Positions 8,237 through 16,009 of a stretch of DNA of 27,086 nt are shown here, piece by piece. The notes under the pieces are model-generated. The model made no database searches. It was not told where the DNA came from and saw only the letters and a program-made list of their open reading frames with translations. The translations under genes and the position numbers were made by a program. This DNA is from Defluviitaleaceae bacterium (GTDB lineage: Bacteria > Bacillota > Clostridia > Lachnospirales > WRAX01): the NCBI GenBank assembly GCA_009787945.1, contig WQSI01000009.1:1-27086 (forward strand), given 5' to 3'. Positions within the stretch are counted from its first letter, which is position 1, and each line of letters opens with the position of its first letter.

Positions 8237-8262
8237 CAAAAAAATAACGCAATCAGCGTTAT
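8237..8262 (-). terminator. Rho-independent terminator after ruvA
   Basis: On the minus strand a 7-bp stem ATAACGC / GCGTTAT (8244-8262) with loop TGATT is followed at once by a run of seven T residues (8237-8243). It begins directly after the ruvA stop codon and separates mgtE-ruvA from the murE operon. Confidence 0.85.
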
Positions 8263-8859
8263 CTATTTATTCAAATGCTTCAAAGCCCCGCGGATAATCT
8301 GCTCTGCCGTCATATCTGCCAAGGCAATTTCCATCACAGCCCGCAAAGCCTCACTGCGGGAATATCCCAGCGTTAACAGCGCGTCAGTCGCTTCCTGTTT
8401 AGCTTCTGGGTTTCCTGCGCCAATATTTTGCTGGGGCGACGCTTCCTGTGCAATTTCGGAGGACTTCATCTTGTCTTTAAGCTCAAGCACAATGCGGTTG
8501 GCAAGCTTTTTCCCAACCCCTGGGGCGCGAACCAACTCATCCGCTTCCTCTGTCAAAATCGCAAGGGATATGCGCCCACTGTCCAATGTGGACTGTATAG
8601 CAAGAGCAACCTTCGCCCCCACCCCACTAACGCTAGTAAGCAAATAAAACATCTGGACATCCTCTGCCGTCAAAAAACCAATTAGAGAAATGTCGTTTTC
8701 CTTCACCTGCAAAGCGGTGTGTAACCGAACCTCCTGCCCGACCGACAGCCGCGACAATGTAGAAGCAGATGCCTGAAGATGATAGCCCATAGCCCCCGCC
8801 TCTAAAATTAAGGCGGTTTCCCCCACATGGGCAACCTTGCCGTTTATATACGCAATCAA
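8263..8859 (-). CDS. ruvA: Holliday junction branch-migration protein RuvA
   Basis: Tetrameric DNA-binding subunit that holds the Holliday junction while RuvB drives branch migration. The 198-residue length is typical. Domain order is visible: N-terminal OB fold (MIAYINGKVAHVG onward), two helix-hairpin-helix motifs (LTSVSGVGAKVALAI around 72-86 and RAPGVGKKLANRIVLELK around 108-125), a linker, and the C-terminal RuvB-contact helix bundle (ATDALLTLGYSRSEALRAV). The start is a TTG at 8859 behind AGGAG. It follows mgtE after 12 bases and is closed by a terminator, so ruvB, commonly adjacent, is not part of this unit and is not in the window. Confidence 0.95.
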   Translation of the reverse strand: MIAYINGKVAHVGETALILEAGAMGYHLQASASTLSRLSVGQEVRLHTALQVKENDISLIGFLTAEDVQMFYLLTSVSGVGAKVALAIQSTLDSGRISLAILTEEADELVRAPGVGKKLANRIVLELKDKMKSSEIAQEASPQQNIGAGNPEAKQEATDALLTLGYSRSEALRAVMEIALADMTAEQIIRGALKHLNK

Positions 8860-8871
8860 AAATCTCTCTCC

Positions 8872-10251
8872 TTAATAGTGGCTCATTAGCGCAGTAACGG
8901 ATAAAAAATACACCAACAGCCCAACAATATCCTTGATAGATGTGATTATAGGAGCAGAGCCTGCCGCCTGGTCAACATTAAATTTGATAAGGGCAAAAGG
9001 CACAAGAAAACCAAGCAAAGCCGCCAAAGCCATCACAATAATAAGGGATAGACCAACAGCAACCCCAAGCATAGGCAAACCATGGCGCACCGTTACGAAA
9101 ACGCCAGCAACCACACCAACCCAAATACCCATAGACAAGCCAACCCACACCTCTTTCATAAAGGGTTTAAAAAAGCTTTTGATGTTAATGTGACCAAGAA
9201 CCACGCCACGGGTGAAAACCGTGCTGGACTGAGTGCCAACATTCCCCCCCATACCCATAATTAGCGGGATAAATGACGCGGCAACCAAAATAGAGCTTAA
9301 AGTGTCCTCAAACATGTCAATTATGCCCCCTGCAAACAGGGCAACAACGGTGGTTATAAGCAAAAAGGGCAGGCGCACACGCCAAATCTTCCACAAGCTG
9401 CCTTTTATAAGAACTTCGCTTCGGTCGCTTTCCATGTCTTTAACATCAACAAAACCTGCGTGGTCAAAAATATCCTCTGTCGTTTCTTCTTCCAAAATGT
9501 CCATAGCGTCATCAATTGTGATAATACCAACCATACGCCCTTCTTTATCAACAACTGGCATTGCCATCAAGTCCATGTCTTTCATGGTGTTTGCGGCTTC
9601 TTCCTGGTCGGTGTCGGTGGTGACGCTTATAGCACGCATACGCATCACATCAGCAATTTTTTCAGCAGGGTCGGCGCAAACCAACTCTTTAAGGGATAAA
9701 ACCCCCTCCAACACCCTAGCGTTGTCAGTAACATATAGTGTATAAACCGTTTCCTTGTCTGCCGCCTGTTTGCGCACCTTTTCAAGAGCCTGCTCCACCG
9801 TCATCTCCCTGCGCAGGGTTATAAACTCTGTGGTCATTATACGCCCTGCGGTTTCGTCTTGATAGCCTAAAAGCAGGTTTGTGGCTTCCCGCTCCTCAGC
9901 AGAAAGGGAGTTTATAAGCTTTTTTGCCACTGTTGCAGGCAACTCATCAAGTAGCCTAACACGGTCATCAGGTGCCATTTCGTTGATATATTCAATAGCA
10001 CCTTCTTCTGTAAAATATGTCAACAAATCCTGTTGCAAATCTAGGTCAAGCTCTTCAAAAACAGATAACGCCCGCGCCTTATCCAAAAGGCGGAAGGTTA
10101 TCACCAAATCTTCTGGTTCTAAATCATGGAAGATGTGCAAAATTTCCATTTCTTCTGCCTGCGCCAGCTGTTCCTTTAGCTGGTCAAGCTCCCTATTTTC
10201 GATAAGCTGTAAAATTTTCTCTTTAAAGTCATTATAATTATCCATTGCCAT
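8872..10251 (-). CDS. mgtE: Magnesium transporter MgtE
   Basis: Magnesium-selective channel of the MgtE family. The 459 residues show the known order: a cytoplasmic superhelical N domain (about 1-125), the DETAGRIMT signature (132-140) leading into paired CBS domains (about 140-255) that sense cytosolic Mg2+, a plug helix, and five membrane segments from about 285 to the end. The pore-lining acidic residue of the last helix corresponds to D441 (SIKDIVG). Two ATGs (10251, 10245) both fit the AGGAAGGGGAG site. It is transcribed with ruvA. The leader from its promoter is only about 50 bases, too short for an M-box riboswitch, so control may rest on the channel's own gating or on the inverted repeat over the promoter. 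Confidence 0.95.
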   Translation of the reverse strand: MAMDNYNDFKEKILQLIENRELDQLKEQLAQAEEMEILHIFHDLEPEDLVITFRLLDKARALSVFEELDLDLQQDLLTYFTEEGAIEYINEMAPDDRVRLLDELPATVAKKLINSLSAEEREATNLLLGYQDETAGRIMTTEFITLRREMTVEQALEKVRKQAADKETVYTLYVTDNARVLEGVLSLKELVCADPAEKIADVMRMRAISVTTDTDQEEAANTMKDMDLMAMPVVDKEGRMVGIITIDDAMDILEEETTEDIFDHAGFVDVKDMESDRSEVLIKGSLWKIWRVRLPFLLITTVVALFAGGIIDMFEDTLSSILVAASFIPLIMGMGGNVGTQSSTVFTRGVVLGHINIKSFFKPFMKEVWVGLSMGIWVGVVAGVFVTVRHGLPMLGVAVGLSLIIVMALAALLGFLVPFALIKFNVDQAAGSAPIITSIKDIVGLLVYFLSVTALMSHY

Positions 10252-10304
10252 CTCCCCTTCCTCTATAGTTTTATAGTATGCATTTTAAAACGGCGTTCGA
10301 TACT

Positions 10305-10333
10305 ATGTTAGCAAAAACTAACAGCTATGTCAA
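10305..10333 (-). promoter_or_regulatory. mgtE-ruvA promoter with overlapping inverted repeat
   Basis: Minus-strand -35 TTGACA (10328-10333, perfect), 17-base spacer, -10 TAACAT (10305-10310). A perfect inverted repeat TGTTAG-N6-CTAACA (10306-10323) covers the -10 and most of the spacer, where a repressor would block polymerase. No known operator was recognised. Confidence 0.75.
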
Positions 10334-10356
10334 GCCTTTTTAGCCATTTTTTATTC

Positions 10357-10385
10357 TTGACAACTTGTCCTCTTTGGAGTACAAT
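10357..10385 (+). promoter_or_regulatory. Promoter of the DUF2225 gene
   Basis: Plus-strand TTGACA (10357-10362, perfect) and TACAAT (10380-10385, one mismatch) with a 17-base spacer, 32 bases before the start codon. It is divergent from and 23 bases away from the mgtE -35 box. Confidence 0.8.
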
Positions 10386-10417
10386 AAGGGTAATTAAGCA
10401 TACGGGAGGGCATTGCT

Positions 10418-11218
10418 ATGTATGGGATATTGGATAATTTAAATGACGATTTGGGCTTGGAATTAAACCTGCCCTATGATATTTTTGCTGAATCTTTTAA
10501 CGAAGGAGCTGTAAAGGAGGGGGATGCGGTTTCGGAAGAAACCCTGGCATCTCTTATTTACACAAAAGAAATTGAATGTCCTGTGTGCCGCGCCAAAATC
10601 GAAAACACCTTGGTGCGGGAGTCTAAATTGCGCCTATCCCATATGGAGGAGCTGCGCCCAGTTTACAGGGATTTTGAACCCCTTTGTTATGATGTTACCA
10701 TGTGTACAACCTGTGGCTATGCGGCTTTAAAAGACCGTTTTGAAATTGTCAGCGACCGTCAGCGGGAAGCCCTGCTTCAAAAGGTTCGTATGAATTACGC
10801 AAACTTTATGCCTGTGGTTTACCCCGCGATAATGGATGAGAAAATGGGCATCGAAAGATATAAATATGCATTGCTAACTGGTTGCGTTAAAAAAGTATCC
10901 CTTGGGGAGCGCGCTATGCTTCTAACAAAAATATCTTGGCTTTACAAGACTTTAGGGGATACAGCCAATACCCATTTGTTTACAAAACACGCCAATGACG
11001 TGCTAACCCAAGCCTATGAAAGCGAACGTTTCCCAATTTTTGGCATGTCAGAAGCCACGGTTCACTTTCTTTTGGCGCGCTTCGCCACCAACTTAGGCGA
11101 TTATAGCAGGGCTTTGCGCTTTTTGTCACTAATAATTGTTGACCAAAGTGTAAACATTAGGCTGAGAGATTTAGCAAGAGATATGAAGGAAGAAATCGGG
11201 CAAGTTAAAGACGAATAA
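10418..11218 (+). CDS. DUF2225 protein with zinc-binding-like cysteine pairs
   Basis: A soluble protein of 266 residues of the DUF2225 family, whose function is not known. The family hallmark is an N-terminal zinc-ribbon-like module: CPVC (C54, C57), then C90 and CTTCGYAA (C96, C99), with the tract LRPVYRDFEPLCYDVTMC between them. The rest is predicted helical and, in several family members, resembles TPR-like repeats (SLGERAMLLTKISWLYKTLGD and the segment around LARFATNLGDYSRALRFLSL fit that). The ATG follows GGGAGG. It has its own strong promoter and is followed 8 bases later by the YcaQ-like gene, so the two are probably co-transcribed. Confidence 0.85.
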   Translation: MYGILDNLNDDLGLELNLPYDIFAESFNEGAVKEGDAVSEETLASLIYTKEIECPVCRAKIENTLVRESKLRLSHMEELRPVYRDFEPLCYDVTMCTTCGYAALKDRFEIVSDRQREALLQKVRMNYANFMPVVYPAIMDEKMGIERYKYALLTGCVKKVSLGERAMLLTKISWLYKTLGDTANTHLFTKHANDVLTQAYESERFPIFGMSEATVHFLLARFATNLGDYSRALRFLSLIIVDQSVNIRLRDLARDMKEEIGQVKDE

Positions 11219-11226
11219 GGTGATAT

Positions 11227-12429
11227 ATGAAAATCTCAAAAGAAGAAGCAAGGCAATTTCTTGTTAGCCATCAGCATTTAGATAATGCACACCCTCTTTA
11301 CCGTAAAGAGGGTGTTTTGCAATACTTTAAAAAAGTGGGCTGTGTTCAATTTGACCCCCTTAATATTGTTGGGCGCAATGCAGACCTTGTGTTGCAGTCA
11401 CGTATAAAAAACTACAAGCCCGAAATGCTGGAAGAGCTGTTATACAAAGAGCGAAGCCTTGTTGACGGCTGGGATAAAGTTATGTCAATTTATCCTATAA
11501 AGGACTGGGCTTATTTTCATTTTGTCCGCGAATTGCGGGGCAAAAACATCAGGTTGACATTAAAAAACAGCAAATCAGCCCACGGGCTGGACTACATAGA
11601 AAACATTTTGGAAACCCTGACAAAAAATGGGGCTTTGCAACCAAAACAAATTGGAAAAGGTGCGACAGAAAACAGCATATGGGGGCACAAAAACATCTAC
11701 AGCGCAATAATGGATTATCTTTTCCACATTGGCAAGGTTGGGGTGTCCAAAAAACTAAATGTAAATAAGGTTTATGACCTTATTGAAAACATCATCCCGC
11801 CCCACATCCTAAATGCTCCCATACCTTTTGAAACAGAGCATGAATTTTTCAAATGGTATGTGTACAGGCGCATTGCAAGCGTGGGTATGTTGTGGAACAA
11901 AAGCGGCGGCGGTTGGTATGGCACTGGCATACCCGACAAAAAGACGCGGCAAAAGATTTTTGAAGAACTCACTCAACAAGGCTTAGTGACAGCCATTGAA
12001 GTTGAGGGCATTTCCGAAAAATTCTACGCAAGAACAGCCGACATTCCATCCGCGCCAAAAGAACATCCCCTTCCCAACAACAAAGATGTAAAATTTATAG
12101 CCCCCCTTGATAATCTCATTTGGGATAGGGATATGGTGTCAAAAGTTTTTGGCTTTGATTATACGTGGGAGGTTTATATCCCTGCCGCAAAAAGAAAGTA
12201 TGGCTATTATGTGCTGCCCGTCCTTTGGGGCAATCGCTTCATTGCCCGCTTCGAGCCCGAAAAGTCACCTTCGCATTTAAGCATAAAAAACTGGTGGTGG
12301 GAGCAGGACATTGTTATCACAGGTGAGCTAATTAATTACATTACGCAAGCCATGGAACGGTTTGCTGTTTTCCTGGGAAAAGAGCAAGGTGTCCATAAAA
12401 GCGTATATGAAAAGCTTACTTTCCTTTAG
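11227..12429 (+). CDS. Winged-helix DNA glycosylase-family protein (YcaQ/AlkX-like)
   Basis: A 400-residue member of the HTH_42 winged-helix family. Characterised relatives (YcaQ/AlkX of E. coli, AlkZ of Streptomyces) are DNA glycosylases that unhook alkylated bases or interstrand crosslinks. The family's catalytic Q-x-D motif is seen as Q41-F-D43, followed by PLNIVGRNADLVLQSRI and the W-containing stretch VDGWDKVMSIYPIKDW. The C-terminal part has FIAPLDNLIWDRD and a Tyr/Trp-rich end, both typical. No membrane segment. Start ATG sits behind AAGGTGA. It is probably read with the DUF2225 gene and ends at a tandem hairpin repeat that may stop transcription. Substrate specificity is inference. 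Confidence 0.8.
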   Translation: MKISKEEARQFLVSHQHLDNAHPLYRKEGVLQYFKKVGCVQFDPLNIVGRNADLVLQSRIKNYKPEMLEELLYKERSLVDGWDKVMSIYPIKDWAYFHFVRELRGKNIRLTLKNSKSAHGLDYIENILETLTKNGALQPKQIGKGATENSIWGHKNIYSAIMDYLFHIGKVGVSKKLNVNKVYDLIENIIPPHILNAPIPFETEHEFFKWYVYRRIASVGMLWNKSGGGWYGTGIPDKKTRQKIFEELTQQGLVTAIEVEGISEKFYARTADIPSAPKEHPLPNNKDVKFIAPLDNLIWDRDMVSKVFGFDYTWEVYIPAAKRKYGYYVLPVLWGNRFIARFEPEKSPSHLSIKNWWWEQDIVITGELINYITQAMERFAVFLGKEQGVHKSVYEKLTFL

Positions 12430-12430
12430 C

Positions 12431-12532
12431 CGTCATCCCGTGCTTGACACGGGACCCCACATGTCATTCCAAGCCCCTACAGTATGGGGCTTGGAATGAC
12501 TAACAAGATTGCGGGTCAAGCCCGCAATGACG
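12431..12532. repeat. 102-bp multi-hairpin repeat, copy 1
   Basis: Closed by CCGTC (12430-12434) pairing with GACGG (12529-12533), it contains three hairpins in series: CCCGTG/CACGGG (12437-12453), a 15-bp stem GTCATTCCAAGCCCC/GGGGCTTGGAATGAC (12463-12500) and ATTGCGGG/CCCGCAAT (12508-12528). Folded as RNA or single-stranded DNA this is a cloverleaf-like shape. Confidence 0.85.
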
Positions 12533-12544
12533 GATTTGGATGTA

Positions 12545-12646
12545 CGTCATCCCGCGCTTGACACGGGACCCCACATGTCGTTCCAAGCCCCCACAATAGC
12601 GGGCTTGGAATGACTAACGGGATTGCGGGTCAAGCCCGCAATGACG
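12545..12646. repeat. 102-bp multi-hairpin repeat, copy 2
   Basis: Same length and order of hairpins as copy 1, 12 bases further on, with a few substitutions. The central stem carries a wobble (GTCGTTCC against GGAATGAC) and the loop differs. The third hairpin is unchanged. Confidence 0.85.
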
Positions 12647-12655
12647 GTATATATT

Positions 12656-12680
12656 AAGGGGCAGAATAATCTGCCCCCTT
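12656..12680 (-). terminator. Hairpin after the fumarate reductase-like gene
   Basis: An 8-bp stem GGGGCAGA/TCTGCCCC (12658-12677) with an ATAA loop, 12 bases beyond the frdA-like stop on the minus strand. The following T-run is short (TTAATATATA), so it is a weak or bidirectional terminator. Confidence 0.6.
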
Positions 12681-12688
12681 TAAATATT

Positions 12689-14341
12689 TTATTTCAACTT
12701 ACCAACATTAACATCTCTAGCATATTTCGGCAAAAGAATCGGAGAAGCTTCGCCAGTATCTTCCAGTTTCGCGCTCTCAATTTGGCTTTCATACTCTTTC
12801 ACGTGGCTAAGGGTTGGCGCGCCCACCTTAACATTTTTAGCGCAAGCGGCGGCAGACTGCCCCGCCAAACGCCCAAACACAATAACGTCAAGCATAGAGT
12901 TACCAAGAAGGCGGTTACGCCCATGGATGCCGCCAATTGCCTCCCCTGCAACAAACAGGTTAGGAATTTTTTCTGTAGCCGCCTCTGCATTAACCTCAAT
13001 CCCGCCATTTTGATAGTGGAAAGAAGGGTAAACAAGAACGGGGGTCTTGCGCATGTCAATACCATAATTCATAAACATACGAAGCATACCAGGCAAAGCC
13101 GTGGCAATTTTGCCATCACCGTTGATAATATCAATCATTGGCGTGTCAAGCCACACACCACGGCCGTTTGGAATGTCAACCCCAAGCCCGTGGGTGCTGG
13201 TTTCGCGGATAATGGCAGAAGCGGCAACGTCACGGGTTTCAAGAGGGTGAACAAAGGCTTCGCCATTGGTGTTTATAAGCTGTGCGCCAACCGCCCTCAC
13301 CTTCTCCGTCACAAGCGCGCCAAAAAGCTGTATGGGGTACGCCGTGCCTGTTGGGTGATATTGTATGGTATCTTGATACAGCAAATTACAACCTGCGCGA
13401 TATGCCATAACAAGACCATCTGCTGTTGCACCATAGTGGTTAGTGGTGGGGAAGCCGTGGTAATGCATACGCCCCGCGCCCCCTGTTGCCATAACCACAG
13501 TTTTAGCGCGAGCAATCAAATACTCTCCCGTCAGCATATTGTAAAGCACAGCACCTGCGGCATTGCCCTCTTTGTCAAGCAAAAGCTCCACAGCGGCGGT
13601 ATAGTCAACAATTTCAATACCCATATTGTGAACTTGGTCACGCAAAACGCGGGTTATTTCAGCCCCTGTATAGTCAGCACAGGCATGTAGACGCTTGCGG
13701 GATAAGCCGCCCCCAGGGAAAGTCTGCATAGAGCCGTCAGGATGTTTGTCAAACATAACCCCAAGCCCCTCAAGCCATTCAAGAGATTTTGCCCCGTCCA
13801 TAACAAGCCTGCGGACAAGCTCTGGTTTATTGTAATAGTGACCGCCGCCCATGGCATCAAGATAATGTTGCATGGGGCTGTCGTTGTCCTTATCGCTGGC
13901 TTGGATGCCCCCCTCTGCCATCATGGAGTTAGAGTCACCCATGCGAAGCTTGGTAACAATAAGCACATCAGAACCTGCCACTTTAGCCTCAATTGCAGCA
14001 GCAGCACCAGAGCCGCCACCGCCAATAATAAGCACATCAGTTTCAAAATCAACCTTGTCCAAATCTAAATCAAGCCCAGAAATGCGGGATTTTGAATGGA
14101 GAAGGGCGGTAAGCTCCTTAGGGGCTTTCTCCCCTGCGTTTGGACCAATTTCAATTTTTGCAAAACCTTTATCGCCATAGTCTGGGTGATATTCGTCCAG
14201 CAACGCGCGCTTTTCGTCAGCGGTCATGCGGCGAGGCTCGGTTTGAAGGCGGGCTTCACGTGTCGCTTCCAATTTTTTCATACTCTCCATCATAGCGGGA
14301 GTAAATGGGCTTTCTTTTGTCATTACCATTGGTTTTATCAT
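12689..14341 (-). CDS. frdA: Soluble fumarate reductase / succinate dehydrogenase-type flavoprotein
   Basis: A 550-residue FAD flavoprotein of the FrdA/SdhA/aspartate oxidase superfamily, expected to interconvert fumarate and succinate. FAD loop GGGGSG at 107-112; active-site landmarks are HPTG (H289), TEKVRAVGA with the proton-shuttle Arg R309, FHYQNGG (H402) and NRLLGNS (R437). The residue aligned with the His that binds FAD covalently in membrane FrdA/SdhA is N138 (SNSMMAEGG), so FAD is probably non-covalent. About 95 N-terminal residues before the FAD fold are extra. Start ATG 14341 is chosen for its spacing from AGGAGG. No membrane-anchor gene follows. Its context with hdr/flx genes suggests a soluble, thiol- or iron-sulfur-fed fumarate reductase; direction of reaction and substrate are inference. 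Confidence 0.85.
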   Translation of the reverse strand: MIKPMVMTKESPFTPAMMESMKKLEATREARLQTEPRRMTADEKRALLDEYHPDYGDKGFAKIEIGPNAGEKAPKELTALLHSKSRISGLDLDLDKVDFETDVLIIGGGGSGAAAAIEAKVAGSDVLIVTKLRMGDSNSMMAEGGIQASDKDNDSPMQHYLDAMGGGHYYNKPELVRRLVMDGAKSLEWLEGLGVMFDKHPDGSMQTFPGGGLSRKRLHACADYTGAEITRVLRDQVHNMGIEIVDYTAAVELLLDKEGNAAGAVLYNMLTGEYLIARAKTVVMATGGAGRMHYHGFPTTNHYGATADGLVMAYRAGCNLLYQDTIQYHPTGTAYPIQLFGALVTEKVRAVGAQLINTNGEAFVHPLETRDVAASAIIRETSTHGLGVDIPNGRGVWLDTPMIDIINGDGKIATALPGMLRMFMNYGIDMRKTPVLVYPSFHYQNGGIEVNAEAATEKIPNLFVAGEAIGGIHGRNRLLGNSMLDVIVFGRLAGQSAAACAKNVKVGAPTLSHVKEYESQIESAKLEDTGEASPILLPKYARDVNVGKLK

Positions 14342-14356
14342 CGGGAACACCTCCTC

Positions 14357-15031
14357 CTATTTTTCAATTTCGCGGTTATCATACAATTCTTTAATTTCTT
14401 CTTTAGACTTTGCCATCATGGCAGCCATGTCCGCATCAAATTTCCCTGCGGCAATGTCTGCGGCGCGCTGTGCCGTATGCTCTGCTGGGTTCATAATATA
14501 TTTGCCTGTTAAACGGCGCGCCAACAAACCCACTAAAGGATGGGAAATGTTGGCAGGGCAACGGGCAGAACAAATTCCGCAAGCCACACAGTCAAAGCTG
14601 GCATGGGCGCATTTTTCATAATCCCCCCGCTTGGCATATGCTATGTACTGCATGGTAGCAAGCCCCCGAGAGCAGGATTTTGTACAGGAATTGCAACCAA
14701 CACAACCATAAACTTCAGGAAAAATTTCCATCATAATTTGCTCAGTTGGTTTAATTTCCTCGATATTATAATTTTTGTTATTAAGTGGGAAGAAGGGCAA
14801 AGTTGCCACATACATCCCCTCTTCCACCTTGGTTTGACATGCCAAGGAAAAATGGGGCTTGGTTTCCCCTTTCAAGCGATAAATTGCACCACATGCACCA
14901 CAAAAACCGTGGCGGCAACCGCAACCACGCACCAGGGTGTAACCAGCGTATTCCATCGCTGTCATTATCGTCAAATCTGACGGCACAACGTAATGCTTGC
15001 CGTCAAAATACACATTTGCCATTTCCTGCAT
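14357..15031 (-). CDS. frdB: Fumarate reductase-type iron-sulfur subunit
   Basis: A 224-residue protein that carries electrons to the flavoprotein encoded 15 bases downstream. Plant-type [2Fe-2S] motif: C37, C39, C44, C47 and C65. Two [4Fe-4S] motifs: C110, C113, C116, C120 (CVGCNSCTKSC) and C138, C141, C144, C148 (CVACGICSARC). Classical FrdB has one [4Fe-4S] and one [3Fe-4S] cluster with a quinone contact; here both C-terminal motifs are complete four-Cys sets, fitting transfer to a soluble partner. Unlike thiol:fumarate reductase TfrB of methanogens, it lacks a fused CCG domain; the separate HdrB could supply that function. The ATG at 15031 sits 6 bases after AGGAGG, preferred to an earlier start at 15058. 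Confidence 0.85.
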   Translation of the reverse strand: MQEMANVYFDGKHYVVPSDLTIMTAMEYAGYTLVRGCGCRHGFCGACGAIYRLKGETKPHFSLACQTKVEEGMYVATLPFFPLNNKNYNIEEIKPTEQIMMEIFPEVYGCVGCNSCTKSCSRGLATMQYIAYAKRGDYEKCAHASFDCVACGICSARCPANISHPLVGLLARRLTGKYIMNPAEHTAQRAADIAAGKFDADMAAMMAKSKEEIKELYDNREIEK

Positions 15032-15041
15032 ATTTTTCCTC

Positions 15042-15167
15042 CTAGAAAATTTGTGCAACAGACAAGGTCTGATGCTTAACGCTGTTCGTGTTCATTTTAG
15101 CATAAAACTCCAAGGCTGACGGATTGTCTGCCCCTGCTGTCAAGGCGTTGTCGGCATCTTGGTGCAT
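15042..15167 (-). CDS. Small 41-residue protein between oxidoreductase and frdB-like genes
   Basis: An ORF of 42 codons begins 2 bases after the stop of the FAD/NAD(P) oxidoreductase gene, with GAGG ten bases upstream of its ATG, and its TAG is part of the AGGAGG site of the frdB-like gene. It starts MHQDADNALTAG and ends SVAQIF; it is hydrophilic with no cysteine, membrane helix or signal peptide. I do not recognise it. Its perfect fit between two operon genes argues that it is translated, perhaps as a small subunit or to couple translation; a decayed larger gene is the alternative. Confidence 0.5.
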   Translation of the reverse strand: MHQDADNALTAGADNPSALEFYAKMNTNSVKHQTLSVAQIF

Positions 15168-15169
15168 AA

Positions 15170-16009
15170 TTAAAATTCCTCTGGTATTTGGTCAAGCTCA
15201 TCAACGCGGAAAACAGGGCCATCCATGCACACAAACTTGTCACCAATGTTGCAACGACCGCATTTGCCGATGCCGCATTTCATGCGAAGCTCAAGGGTGG
15301 TAAAAACCTGCTCTTTTTTAAAGCCCATTTCAAGAAGCACCGCCAAAACAAACTTTATCATAATGGGAGGGCCGCACATAACAACCACTTTGTCGGTAGA
15401 AAAGCCAATTTTCTTAAAATAGTCAGGCACAAAACCCACATTGCCTTCCCAGGCATCATCTGGACGGTCAATGGTTAGAAACACATTGGTGTTGCGCTTT
15501 TCTGCCCAAGACTTTTCAATCTCCCTATGGTAAACCAAATCAGCAACAGACCGCGCCCCGTACAAAATGTCAACATAGCCATAATCATCACGGTTGTCAA
15601 AAACATAATGGATAACCGAGCGCAAAGGGGCAAGGGCAATCCCTCCCCCGATAAACAAAATGTTTTTGCCTTTTAAAGCGTTGGCATCATCCACAGGAAA
15701 GGCGTTGCCATAAGGTCCTCTGATTGTTATGTGGTCGCCAGGGTTCATTTTGTCATGCATATAGTTTGTTAGCGCGCCAACCCGCTTAATGGAAAAGTCC
15801 ATATACTTGGTATTTGTGGGGCTTGTGGATATGGAAAACATCGCCTCACCAACGCCAGGTATGCTTAACATGGCACATTGCCCAGGCATGTGGTCAAAAG
15901 CCTTGTTGCCCTTTAAATCCACAACGCGGAAGGTCTTAACGTCAGGGGTTTCCTGTATAATATCAGTAATTATGCCCACCTGAGGGATTAGCATATCAGG
16001 CATTTGCAT
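15170..16009 (-). CDS. FAD/NAD(P)-binding oxidoreductase, FlxA/AsrB/PyrK type
   Basis: A 279-residue ferredoxin-NAD(P) reductase-like protein with an FAD-binding barrel, a nucleotide fold with GGGIALAPLR (121-130) and CGPPIMIKF (212-220), and a C-terminal [2Fe-2S] site with C245, C250, C253 and C261 (MKCGIGKCGRC...C). This arrangement is shared by PyrK, AsrB of sulfite reductase, sulfhydrogenase gamma subunits and FlxA. With the two neighbouring Fe-S genes and hdrA it most resembles FlxA, which oxidises NADH in FlxABCD-HdrABC of sulfate reducers. No sulfite reductase catalytic subunit (AsrC) is present. It overlaps the preceding gene by 14 bases and starts behind GGAGGT. NADH versus NADPH cannot be told by eye. 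Confidence 0.85.
   Translation of the reverse strand: MQMPDMLIPQVGIITDIIQETPDVKTFRVVDLKGNKAFDHMPGQCAMLSIPGVGEAMFSISTSPTNTKYMDFSIKRVGALTNYMHDKMNPGDHITIRGPYGNAFPVDDANALKGKNILFIGGGIALAPLRSVIHYVFDNRDDYGYVDILYGARSVADLVYHREIEKSWAEKRNTNVFLTIDRPDDAWEGNVGFVPDYFKKIGFSTDKVVVMCGPPIMIKFVLAVLLEMGFKKEQVFTTLELRMKCGIGKCGRCNIGDKFVCMDGPVFRVDELDQIPEEF

Noticed and set aside
10252..10310. M-box magnesium riboswitch before mgtE
   Set aside because: The promoter's predicted start leaves a leader of only about 50 bases, too short for an M-box aptamer, and no terminator-antiterminator pair is seen.
12430..12650. tRNA gene, because of the cloverleaf-like fold
   Set aside because: No T-loop TTC sequence, anticodon loop or CCA-type acceptor is present, and the central stem is 15 bp.
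12623..13690. A 355-codon open frame on the plus strand
   Set aside because: It lies opposite the frdA-like gene, which has full catalytic motifs, and begins in repeat DNA; the translated product is basic and low in family features, as expected of an antisense shadow.
14357..15031. Thiol:fumarate reductase TfrB
   Set aside because: TfrB has a fused CCG-domain; this 224-residue protein ends after its two ferredoxin motifs, so it is only an FrdB-like subunit.
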